A stretch of DNA of 64,000 nucleotides from a bacterium (GTDB lineage: Bacteria; Bacteroidota; Ignavibacteria; SZUA-365): the NCBI GenBank assembly GCA_020444325.1, contig JAHLLD010000002.1, positions 186,001 to 250,000 on the forward strand, written 5' to 3'. Below, one piece after another: positions 41,546 through 49,315 of the stretch. Position 1 is the first letter of the stretch; each line of letters starts with the position of its first letter. The notes under the pieces were generated by a model. The model ran no database searches, had not been told where the DNA came from, and saw only the letters and a list, made by a program, of their open reading frames with translations. The position numbers were made by a program, and so were the translations under genes.

Positions 41546-42072
41546 GGGAGTGACTCCACTAAAGATTGTACAAGTGTAAAGAGTTCTTTGCGTGTAAAGG
41601 ATTGTTCGCGGAATTCCCTGATACCGGGACCGAGAATCAATGTGGCGGGAATGGCACCGCTCCACTCGGGTGAAACGCGATCTATCCAGCTGTTCGCGTC
41701 CGGGTCGTCGAGCACAACGACGCTGCTGTGTATGTCCTTTTTTTCGAGAAAGGGAAGCAGTCGTTTTTCGAGTTGCTTCGGGAAGTCGAGGCTGACGAGA
41801 AGGACGCGTACCTGCCCAGAGGGATACCGGGATCGGAGTTCCTCGAAATAGGGTAGTTCGGCCACGCAGGGTGCGCACCATGTCGCCCAGAAATTGATGA
41901 CCAGAATTCCTTCATCCGGTGCCTGCAGCTCAGGAAGGATGGTATCAAAGCCCTCATACACCGGGATATTCCTGCCATCAGGATCGAGGTAGGAGGCGGG
42001 GTCGCCGGAACTGGATTGTGACCAGGCGTTGGCTGTGAGAAACAGGAGGAAAACGGCGAAATACGGCCGCAT
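41542..42072 (-). CDS. TlpA/ResA-like periplasmic thiol-disulfide protein
   Basis: 176 residues. The start is placed at ATG 42072 behind AAAGGA; a start 13 codons earlier would include that ribosome site in the coding region. A signal peptide (MRPYFAVFLLFLTANAWSQ) is followed by the TlpA-type thioredoxin domain with INFWATWCAPCVAELPYF (active site CAPC) and the cis-proline region AIPATLILGPG. It likely reduces disulfides outside the cytoplasm, for instance for cytochrome maturation or protein repair. It forms a two-gene operon with the redoxin. Confidence 0.88.
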   Translation of the reverse strand: MRPYFAVFLLFLTANAWSQSSSGDPASYLDPDGRNIPVYEGFDTILPELQAPDEGILVINFWATWCAPCVAELPYFEELRSRYPSGQVRVLLVSLDFPKQLEKRLLPFLEKKDIHSSVVVLDDPDANSWIDRVSPEWSGAIPATLILGPGIREFREQSFTRKELFTLVQSLVESLP

Positions 42073-42162
42073 GCAGAATCCTTTCAATTTCAAATAAAAA
42101 GGGTACTGCATACAACAGTGCAGGAGGGACGAATGTTCCGGGAGTGTCCGCGGGAAATGGAA

Positions 42163-42909
42163 TCAGGGTACGTGCAAAGTGCGTTTGAACCGCCCCTCCG
42201 GTGTGTGGAGCAACAGGGTGTAGCTCCCTGTTGGGACCTTGGCGCAGTCGACAATGAAATCATGTTTCCCGGCTTCAAGGCGGGACGCCGCCATGACGCG
42301 GAGAAGGGTGAGTCCTTTACCGTCGATCACGGAGATCGCGGTCACACCACCTTCCTCCAGCTCCACAGTAGCGCGGAAAATCTTTCCACGATTTTCCTGC
42401 AGCTGTTCGAGCGTGAAAGAACGAAGCATGGATCCGGCAGGAACGCTTATGATGCGCGAGTACTGGACGCTGCCGTCTTCACCACGGATGCGGAGCATAT
42501 AGCGCACGTCTTCGGGCGGTGCGTTGCGGTCTGTATAATAGTATGTCTGTTCCATGGTGCTGCTGCCGAAACCGGGGACGAAGGTCAGCTTCTCCCAGCC
42601 GTGACTGAGCGAAGATGCGCGCTGCACCTCGAAACCCTGATTCCCGATTTCACGGCTTGTCATCCATTCCAGCTGCACATGGCGTCCCTCTCGTCTGCCT
42701 GAGAATTCCCCGACTATCACGCGTACGGGCGTACGCAATCCGGTGATGTCCCAGTGTTCCCGGATGGTCTTGTTTGCCCGGACTGCGCCTGCGACATGGT
42801 GTCCGGCCGCAAGGGCGAACTGCTGCTGTTCCGCCGGTGGTCCCAGCAATGTGAGCAGCAGGAATGCCGTGCCGCTGGCGAGTATGATGATCTTACCTTT
42901 CGCTCTCAT
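42163..42909 (-). CDS. secreted protein with fibronectin-like domain and probable T9SS C-terminal domain
   Basis: 248 residues. A signal or membrane segment lies at about 7-25. Residues 75-150 read LEWMTSREIGNQGFEVQR, then YYYTDRNAPPEDVRYMLRI and YSRIISVP, a repeat common in Bacteroidota secreted proteins, usually just before the sorting domain. The last 70 residues (GGVTAISVIDGKGLTLLRV, then VPTGSYTLLLHTPEGRFKRTLHV) match the shape of a type A sorting domain. No enzymatic domain is present. It may be a truncated surface protein or a small adhesin. Confidence 0.7.
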   Translation of the reverse strand: MRAKGKIIILASGTAFLLLTLLGPPAEQQQFALAAGHHVAGAVRANKTIREHWDITGLRTPVRVIVGEFSGRREGRHVQLEWMTSREIGNQGFEVQRASSLSHGWEKLTFVPGFGSSTMEQTYYYTDRNAPPEDVRYMLRIRGEDGSVQYSRIISVPAGSMLRSFTLEQLQENRGKIFRATVELEEGGVTAISVIDGKGLTLLRVMAASRLEAGKHDFIVDCAKVPTGSYTLLLHTPEGRFKRTLHVP

Positions 42910-43137
42910 AAGGATTGACCCTGTGTTTCAACCTTGACCGTAGTCATGTGTGATGTATTTTCACGAATGCAATCTACGATGCGCTTTCCTTCATGGAGCT
43001 TACATGGGGATTACATTTTCGAAAGGAAATTCTGCAAAAATAATCCAGTTTATTGAATCCTTTTGTGCGAGCTCCGCATCCGACATTTAACCTGAAATGC
43101 AAAACACCACCCACCCTCACCACCTTCCGGAGAGCGC

Positions 43138-44367
43138 ATGAAACAGCTTGTAATCCTCGGCGCCGGTACCGCTGGCACCATGATGCTCAATAAAATGCAC
43201 GAAATGCTCGATGGTGCCCAGTGGCAGATCACCATCGTTGACCAGTTCGAGACCCATTATTATCAGCCCGGATTCCTGTTCATCCCATTTGGGATTTACA
43301 CGCGGAAGGATGTCATCAAGCCCAAACGGGATTTCTTTCCGTCTGGCGTCAAGGTTGTGATGTCCGAAATTGAGCGAATCGAACGGGAACAGAACCGGGT
43401 ATTGCTCAAAAACAACGCTGTTCTCTCATACGATTTACTGATTGTAGCGACAGGAGCGAAAGTTGTACCCGAGGAAATCGAAGGGATGAAGGAGGAATTG
43501 TGGTACAAGCAGATATTCGATTTCTACACCATTGAAGGGGCCTGCGCGCTGGGTGAGTTTTTCCGGCATTGGGAGGGTGGCAAACTGGTACTGAATGTTG
43601 CAGAAATGCCGATCAAATGTCCTGTTGCGCCGCTGGAATTTGTTTTTCTTGCCGATTGGTGGTTTACGGAACGGGGAATCAGGGATAAAGTCGATATCCA
43701 CTACGTGACCCCGCTTCCGGGTGCGTTTACCAAACCACGGGCATCCGCGATTCTCGGAGATTTCCTGGACAAGAAAAACATTGGCCTGACCTCGGAGTTC
43801 AATATTGGAAGAGTGGACAACGAGAATCACAGCATCGTGTCATGGGATGAGCAGGAGGTCCCGTTTGATGTACTCGTTACGATCCCTACGAATATGGGGG
43901 ATCCCATGGTTGCCCGCTCCGAAATGGGAAATGAATTCAATTTTATTCCAACGAACAACTACACCCTGCAGTCGGAGGCGGCGGAGAATATCTTTGTGAT
44001 CGGTGATGCAACCGATCTGCCCAGCTCGAAGGCGGGATCTGTTGCCCACTTCCAGGCAGATATCCTGACAGAGAATATTCTGAGCTATATCGAGGGCAGG
44101 CCTCTCCTCGGACGTTTTGACGGGCATGCCAACTGCTTCATTGAATCGGGCTTTGGGAAAGGAATTCTTATCGATTTCAATTACGACACGGAACCCCTGC
44201 CCGGGAAGTTTCCGCTTCCTGGTATCGGACCGTTCTCGCTCCTGGAGGAGACGGAAATGAATCACTATGGAAAAATCATGTTCCGCTGGATGTACTGGAA
44301 TTTCCTGTTGCGCGGAAAGGAGCTTCCCATAGAATCCCACATGTCCATGGCAGGCAAGAGGATGTGA
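43138..44367 (+). CDS. sqr: sulfide:quinone oxidoreductase (flavoprotein)
   Basis: 409 residues. The FAD-binding start is VILGAGTAGTMM (GxGxxG, G8-G13) and the second flavin region is FVIGDATDLPSSKAGSVAH. The redox cysteines are C161 in IKCPVAP and C333 in HANCFIESG; C136 is an extra cysteine, and only two of the three classical SQR cysteines are evident at conserved places. The amphipathic C-terminus (MFRWMYWNFLLRGKELP) would bind the membrane. SQR oxidises sulfide to sulfane sulfur or polysulfide and passes electrons to quinone. It leads a cassette with DUF1641, TusE/DsrC and DsrE2 genes (gaps 1, 9 and 16 bases). Sampled rows have 43-48 % GC, below the neighbours. Confidence 0.88.
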   Translation: MKQLVILGAGTAGTMMLNKMHEMLDGAQWQITIVDQFETHYYQPGFLFIPFGIYTRKDVIKPKRDFFPSGVKVVMSEIERIEREQNRVLLKNNAVLSYDLLIVATGAKVVPEEIEGMKEELWYKQIFDFYTIEGACALGEFFRHWEGGKLVLNVAEMPIKCPVAPLEFVFLADWWFTERGIRDKVDIHYVTPLPGAFTKPRASAILGDFLDKKNIGLTSEFNIGRVDNENHSIVSWDEQEVPFDVLVTIPTNMGDPMVARSEMGNEFNFIPTNNYTLQSEAAENIFVIGDATDLPSSKAGSVAHFQADILTENILSYIEGRPLLGRFDGHANCFIESGFGKGILIDFNYDTEPLPGKFPLPGIGPFSLLEETEMNHYGKIMFRWMYWNFLLRGKELPIESHMSMAGKRM

Positions 44368-44368
44368 C

Positions 44369-45070
44369 ATGAACGAAATAAAACTGCAGGAACAGATCGA
44401 TGAGATTAACTCCAAGCTTGATATCGTCATCACCGAACTCGCGCATCAGCAGCGGCATCGTCGGGAGATGGAGGACCTGAAGGATGATCTGATGCGGGTC
44501 GGCAGGGATCTCTACAAGAGCACGGTGGAGGAACTCGAGGAGATTCACGACGAGGTCAGTACCGGAGATATGGCGCATCTCGGTAAAAAACTGCTTCGGA
44601 ATGTGAACAACATCACCCGGTCTTTCGAGCAACTCGAAAGTGTGAAAGGTTTTGTTGAAGATTTCGCTCCCGTTTCCCGCCAGCTTTCGATTGACCTCAT
44701 GCGCCGACTGCATGAGATGGATCAGAAGGGGTACTTCGAATTCTTGCGTGAATTGTCTCGCATGACGGATACCGTCGTCACAAGCTTTTCTGCCGAGGAC
44801 GTCAAACAACTCGGGGACAACATCGTGACCATTCTGAATACGATCAAAAGTTTGACCCAACCGGACATGCTGCAGGCCGTGAACAATGCGCTTGTGGTTT
44901 ACAAAAAGCTGGACATCACGATTGATGAGAAAGTATCTCTCACAACTCTTGTGCGTGAAATCAATTCCCCTGAAGTCAAGCGGGGTATTGCATTCATGCT
45001 GGAGTTTCTCAAGAACCTCGCAAACACGCCGCATGACCCAGCGGCAAACCCGCCCACCACATTAACATAA
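44369..45070 (+). CDS. DUF1641-containing protein associated with SQR
   Basis: 233 residues, mostly helical. The N-terminal 40 residues are a coiled-coil-like stretch (LQEQIDEINSKLDIVITELAHQ), and a DUF1641-type block lies at about 140-200: FLRELSRMTDTVVTSFSAEDVKQLGDNIVTI. The gene starts one base after the SQR stop. DUF1641 proteins occur beside SQR and beside formate dehydrogenases in other bacteria, and their biochemical role is not settled. Here it may help membrane docking or hand-over of sulfur. No cysteine is evident in the conserved part, so it is unlikely to carry sulfur itself. Confidence 0.78.
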   Translation: MNEIKLQEQIDEINSKLDIVITELAHQQRHRREMEDLKDDLMRVGRDLYKSTVEELEEIHDEVSTGDMAHLGKKLLRNVNNITRSFEQLESVKGFVEDFAPVSRQLSIDLMRRLHEMDQKGYFEFLRELSRMTDTVVTSFSAEDVKQLGDNIVTILNTIKSLTQPDMLQAVNNALVVYKKLDITIDEKVSLTTLVREINSPEVKRGIAFMLEFLKNLANTPHDPAANPPTTLT

Positions 45071-45079
45071 GGAGCACAC

Positions 45080-45397
45080 ATGGAGACTCGTGATCTGGCC
45101 GGAAAGTCGATAGCTTTCGATGATGATGGCCACATTGCAAATCGGGAGGACTGGGATAAAGACGTCGCACAGGCGCTAGCGGAAGAGGAGGGTGTCGGGA
45201 ACCTGACGGATCGCCACTGGATCGTCATTGACTTCATGCGCCAGGAGTTCGAGGCTAAGGGGGATGCCCCTTCGATTCGAAAGCTGACAAAGGAAAGCGG
45301 TGTCAATACCAAGGAGCTGTACCAGCTTTTTCCGAAAGGACCAGCGAAAAAAGCCGCGAAGATAGCTGGCTTGCCGAAACCGAAGGGCTGCATCTAA
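45080..45397 (+). CDS. TusE/DsrC family sulfur-relay protein with a single conserved cysteine
   Basis: 105 residues, the standard DsrC/TusE size. The family body is NREDWDKDVAQALAEEEGV, LTDRHWIVIDFMR and LFPKGPAKKAAKIAGLPKPKGCI. The penultimate cysteine C104, which carries persulfide in the family, is present. The second cysteine that defines true DsrC, expected at position 93 in the ACK(V/I)AGLPKP motif, is alanine. This fits a TusE-like or single-Cys DsrC-like carrier, not a DsrAB partner. Its place after SQR and DUF1641, and before DsrE2, suggests it takes part in moving sulfur from sulfide oxidation rather than in tRNA thiolation. Confidence 0.9.
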   Translation: METRDLAGKSIAFDDDGHIANREDWDKDVAQALAEEEGVGNLTDRHWIVIDFMRQEFEAKGDAPSIRKLTKESGVNTKELYQLFPKGPAKKAAKIAGLPKPKGCI

Positions 45398-45413
45398 CTT
45401 AACAGGAGAAATT

Positions 45414-45881
45414 ATGGCTGAACCCATCGAAAAAGTATCCATAGTGGTATCACGTGGTTCCCTGGAAGGAGTGTACCCCGGACTGATTATGGCAAATGGT
45501 GCGAGGATGGAGGGTATCGAGGCAACGTTGTTTTTTACCTTTTTCGGTCTCGATGCGATCATCGATAAACGTCTGGATAATCTGAAGGTGGCGACTGTAG
45601 GAAACCCGGCCATGCATATCCCGACGCTTCTCGGTTCCATTCCCGGCATGTCTGCATTTGCGACCTCCAAGATGAAAAAGGAAATGGAAACACTCGACAT
45701 TCCTCCTGTTCGTGAATTTTTGGAAATGATACACGACGCCGGAGGAGAGATGTATGCATGCAAAGCCACCGTTGATATGTTCCACCTGACGAAAGACGAT
45801 TTTTGTCCCCAGGTCGATGATATCATCAGTGTCGGACAGTTTTACGAGATGTCAGGTAATGCCCAGATTATTTTTACATGA
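45414..45881 (+). CDS. DsrE2-like DsrE/DsrF-family protein
   Basis: 155 residues with the DsrE fold: KVSIVVSRGSLEGVYPGLIMANGARM, then ATLFFTFFGLDAI and the final QFYEMSGNAQIIFT. C116 in GGEMYACKATVDMF is at the place of the persulfide-binding cysteine of DsrE/DsrE2 proteins; C131 is a second cysteine. The middle contains a Met-rich segment (GSIPGMSAFATSKMKKEME), as in DsrE2. Such proteins pass sulfur from rhodanese or SQR products to TusA- or DsrC-type carriers. It ends the sulfur cassette and is followed by a strong terminator. Confidence 0.85.
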   Translation: MAEPIEKVSIVVSRGSLEGVYPGLIMANGARMEGIEATLFFTFFGLDAIIDKRLDNLKVATVGNPAMHIPTLLGSIPGMSAFATSKMKKEMETLDIPPVREFLEMIHDAGGEMYACKATVDMFHLTKDDFCPQVDDIISVGQFYEMSGNAQIIFT

Positions 45882-45917
45882 TCCGGTGTGCAATTTACGC
45901 TGCCGGGGAAGCCTGCA

Positions 45918-45950
45918 AAAACCGCATTCTTTTGGATGCGGTTTTTTTTT
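45918..45950. terminator. bidirectional intrinsic terminator
   Basis: AAAACCGCATTC (45918-45929) pairs with GGATGCGGTTTT (45934-45945), with a TTTT loop, one G-T pair and nine T on the plus strand (through 45950). On the minus strand about five T follow the stem, so it can end both the sulfur cassette and the convergent CHAT gene. Confidence 0.9.
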
Positions 45951-45978
45951 ACTTCAATCGGAGAGCAGACAATATCAT

Positions 45979-48900
45979 TCAGGGACTGATGAGCGTAAAG
46001 GCTGCCCAGATTCGTGGGTCGTCATAGCGGGCGCGGAGCCGGGCGCGTGCGCCGCGTAGTGCATCGGCCAGTGAGGCGCCCGCGAGCCAGGTCGAGTAGA
46101 AATCAGCCATGAAGCCGACGGTGAGCTGATCGGGCACAACCCATAGGCTCATGAGCAGCGCGGATGCCCCGGCGGAAAAGAAGGATCGTTGCAGACCAAA
46201 AACGCCCTCGCCGATACGGATATCACCGAGTCCGGTTTCACATGCGCTGAGTGTCACGAGTTCAGTCCCGCTCAGTGGGAGTTGTGCGACCTCCATGGCG
46301 GTAAGGATGCCGTCATCCCGGTCAGGGGGGAGTGTCGTTCCGGTCCAGGCCGGATTCGCATGTGCAAGAATCAGACCCGAGCGCAGTAGTGGGTGCTGCT
46401 CGTATGCAAGGAAGGATCGTCCGCGCTGAATGCTGTCAGGAGGAGTGTCGACTTCTTTTGCCATGTCGCGGGAAGGCAGGAAAAAGCCATGCGTTGCCAG
46501 GTGGATGAAACGCGGATGTAGCGCGCAGGAAGCAGCAAGTTTCTGTTCTGTTGCATTGTCATGTTCCAGCACGGTGGTCTGCATACCGAGGGAGTCACAG
46601 ATGCCAGCGATGCGCGTGAGTTCGCGGGCGGTGCCCGGGAGCGCTTTCCAGCCTCGTCTGTCTGATGACGACGGCAGGGAAGGATCGGAGAAGTCCGGAT
46701 TTCCCAACAACAGGATGTCCCGGGCGACAGGTTGGTCGAGCAGTGAAGACTGTCGCTGATCGAGAAGCTGTTTGCTGCCTGTCAGACGGTGTAGGTCGAC
46801 CTTTGCATCGAGACAGTGCTGCCACCCGTTCAGCGTATCCGGCAGCAGCGCTGCGAACGGCAGCCTGTGAAGAAGTCCGTCAGGCACAACATACACCCGT
46901 TTGGCCTCCTTGATGTGCGGCGTGATCGGCGCCCAAACGGTATTGTACAATGCATTCATGTCACGGGGCGAAGTGAGCATCGCAGGATACCCGCCCAGTC
47001 CAGGTTTCGTGAGCACGTCCCGGATGGCATGTTCGCCGCCCAGATCCACTGCCGCGGCCGACCCGTGTTTCGAAAGTATAACGGCATAGTACTGCAGCGA
47101 ATCAGACAGGCTGTTTCGTGGAACAGCGAGATATTCCACGACAGCCTCATTCGGCCGGAGAACACGCTGAATATTCCGCCAGGTTGCGGTTTCAAGACTG
47201 CGGTGTTGGTCATAGCGCACGTTGACACTGCGCAAACGGGCGTCGAGAGAATCGATGCGCTGGATGAGGTGTCGCTTCAGCTCGTCGAGTCCCTCCTCCG
47301 CTTCATTGGAGGTACGTGAGATGAGAGATGCATACTGCGAACGTGCCTGCGTCAGTTCATCATATAACGCGTTTTCCGCAGTATGAAGATGCATCGACGC
47401 CCGCAGCCTGAGGTTCTCCGTGAGTACAGCACCCTTGAGTTTGAGAATCCCGTCGTATAGAATCTGAGCCGCTTCCGGCGGAGCCGCAGGCAGCACTGCC
47501 CATTGCGCAACTGTCGCCAGGTAGCGCGAGACCAGGTCACTGTGCAAGAGCAGCTGTTGTTCCTCACTTTCGAAGGCGAATGATGCACGCAGCCTCTCAC
47601 CGCAGGCATCGACAAGACGGGTCATGACCTCGACCGCCTCGTCATGGTTCGGGTGTCGCAGCAGCCAGGTCGCGTAGACATAGAGGCTGTTGATGAGGTC
47701 GAACTGTACATCCTCATACGAGTGTCCCAGTATCGTGATTGCCTGTCGCACATGCGTCAGTGCGCTGTCGTCTTCCCCCATTGCGAGTTCAATCGATGCG
47801 AGATTCCGCAGCATGACCCCGAGCCGAGGATGCTCTCGATCCCAGAATGCGCGATGCAGGCTGATTGCTCGCTGCTGCAGTGGATAGCCACGTTCCGGCT
47901 GTCCCTTTTCCCTGTAGAACAGTGCCAGATTGCTGAGGGGGTATATCAGGTCCCGGGCGTCCTTTCCCTGGACCTCCTCGAAAAGACGAATGGCCTCAAG
48001 GTAGTTGCCCTCCGCTTCGTCAAAACGATGCATTGCCTGGTTAATATTTCCCAGGGTTCCGAACATTTTTGCCCGGAGCAAGCGCAACACGCGTCCTTCG
48101 TCGAGCGAATCGAGAAGCTGCATGGATTTGTGCAGTATCTGCTCTGCTTGCCTGTTGCGCCCCCGCCGGAGGAAAAAGACCGTGAGGTTGTTGTAGCTCG
48201 TCACCATCACGTTCGCGCGGAATTCCTGTGGGACTCTGACGGAAAGCGATGCAGCTTCACGCAGGGCTTCTTCCGCGCCGGCACCATCACCGATGGCTTC
48301 CAGCACGTTGCCCAGTGTGAGTTGAAGGGACCACTGTGTTGTCGGTGAGACCGCGGAGGAAGGATGACGAGTGCGCTGCATGGCGTCCGTCAGTACGGAT
48401 TGCGCGTCACTGTAGCGGCCACAATGCTGATAGAAATCACCGAGTTCAAGCAGGGCATCGATGGTCGGGTTCGCGATGCGTCCATGCAGCGCTTCCTGCA
48501 TCTGGAGCTGTGTCCTGTAAGCCGCCTCACTCTGCTCGAATTTCTGAGTCAGGAACAATCCCTCTGCAAGGTAATACTGGCAGTCCGCCGCCGTGGCACT
48601 ATCGCCGAGAGCGAGGTAACACTCCTTTGCCCGCTCGAAGGTGGCTACGGCGCTGTGATAATTTCCCATCTGGTGGCGCACCAGACCGAGCCAGTACCGG
48701 TTGTCGGCGAGCTTGGTGGAGTCGGCGACGCCAAGATGTTCGAGTGTTTCCTGATTGCTTGCGAAGAATGCTTCCGCCGCGGAATAATCCTCCCGCAGCC
48801 AGGCGAACATCCCCTGACCGTTGCGTAAGTCAACGCTGAACGCCGATTCGCATGGGTACACGCTGTGGTAGAGACTGTCTGCGAGGCGATAGTGCGTGCT

Positions 48901-49260
48901 GCCCCACTGTGCATCCGTCATGGAGCGGGCATCGGCGCTGTATTTAAGTGCGATGAGCAGAGCAGGGTGTGGATCCCTTCCGAACAGCGCCTCGCTTAGC
49001 TGCAGAAGGGAATCGCTGATCAGGATGAGCGTATCCCGGTCCGTCTCCCTGACGTCGAATGCGTACAGTGAATCGCGGCGGTTGAAATCCTGCTGCAATT
49101 CCACCCATCGGAGGGAATCGGCGACATCGGGAAAGAGATACTGACGGGTTGGGGGACAGGGCGTTTCAATCACCTGCGCCTGCAGGCAGTGCAACGGAAG
49201 CACTGGTGTGAGAGCGAGAGCTGAAAGGAGGAGGAATATTGGGATGCGTATGAGTTTCAT
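45979..49260 (-). CDS. exported TPR-CHAT protein (caspase-like peptidase)
   Basis: 1093 residues from ATG 49260 (MKLIRIPIFLLLSALAL), a signal peptide ending near LQAQ. From about 90 to 560 there are repeated TPR-like helices (YSAAEAFFASNQETLEHLG, YHSAVATFERAKECYLALG, RYSDAQSVLTDAMQR and more). A helical linker (about 640-750) leads to the CHAT peptidase domain, with the catalytic pair H924 (HLATHGFF) and C1007 (LSACETGLGD), and the ending VFGLQRSFFSAGASALLMSLW. CHAT proteases are cysteine peptidases of the caspase/gingipain clan. The signal peptide places it outside the cytoplasm; no T9SS sorting domain was seen. A sensor kinase gene lies 55 bases upstream on the same strand. Confidence 0.88.
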   Translation of the reverse strand: MKLIRIPIFLLLSALALTPVLPLHCLQAQVIETPCPPTRQYLFPDVADSLRWVELQQDFNRRDSLYAFDVRETDRDTLILISDSLLQLSEALFGRDPHPALLIALKYSADARSMTDAQWGSTHYRLADSLYHSVYPCESAFSVDLRNGQGMFAWLREDYSAAEAFFASNQETLEHLGVADSTKLADNRYWLGLVRHQMGNYHSAVATFERAKECYLALGDSATAADCQYYLAEGLFLTQKFEQSEAAYRTQLQMQEALHGRIANPTIDALLELGDFYQHCGRYSDAQSVLTDAMQRTRHPSSAVSPTTQWSLQLTLGNVLEAIGDGAGAEEALREAASLSVRVPQEFRANVMVTSYNNLTVFFLRRGRNRQAEQILHKSMQLLDSLDEGRVLRLLRAKMFGTLGNINQAMHRFDEAEGNYLEAIRLFEEVQGKDARDLIYPLSNLALFYREKGQPERGYPLQQRAISLHRAFWDREHPRLGVMLRNLASIELAMGEDDSALTHVRQAITILGHSYEDVQFDLINSLYVYATWLLRHPNHDEAVEVMTRLVDACGERLRASFAFESEEQQLLLHSDLVSRYLATVAQWAVLPAAPPEAAQILYDGILKLKGAVLTENLRLRASMHLHTAENALYDELTQARSQYASLISRTSNEAEEGLDELKRHLIQRIDSLDARLRSVNVRYDQHRSLETATWRNIQRVLRPNEAVVEYLAVPRNSLSDSLQYYAVILSKHGSAAAVDLGGEHAIRDVLTKPGLGGYPAMLTSPRDMNALYNTVWAPITPHIKEAKRVYVVPDGLLHRLPFAALLPDTLNGWQHCLDAKVDLHRLTGSKQLLDQRQSSLLDQPVARDILLLGNPDFSDPSLPSSSDRRGWKALPGTARELTRIAGICDSLGMQTTVLEHDNATEQKLAASCALHPRFIHLATHGFFLPSRDMAKEVDTPPDSIQRGRSFLAYEQHPLLRSGLILAHANPAWTGTTLPPDRDDGILTAMEVAQLPLSGTELVTLSACETGLGDIRIGEGVFGLQRSFFSAGASALLMSLWVVPDQLTVGFMADFYSTWLAGASLADALRGARARLRARYDDPRIWAAFTLISP

Positions 49261-49315
49261 GCTGCGCGAGAAGACCACCGGAACGCTACAGTCAGGCATG
49301 TATCTATACGACAAC

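Noticed and set aside
41546-41881. Extended N-terminal reading of the CNHCP redoxin gene
   Set aside because: It is the out-of-frame shadow of the TlpA-like gene; the signal peptide starts at 41545.
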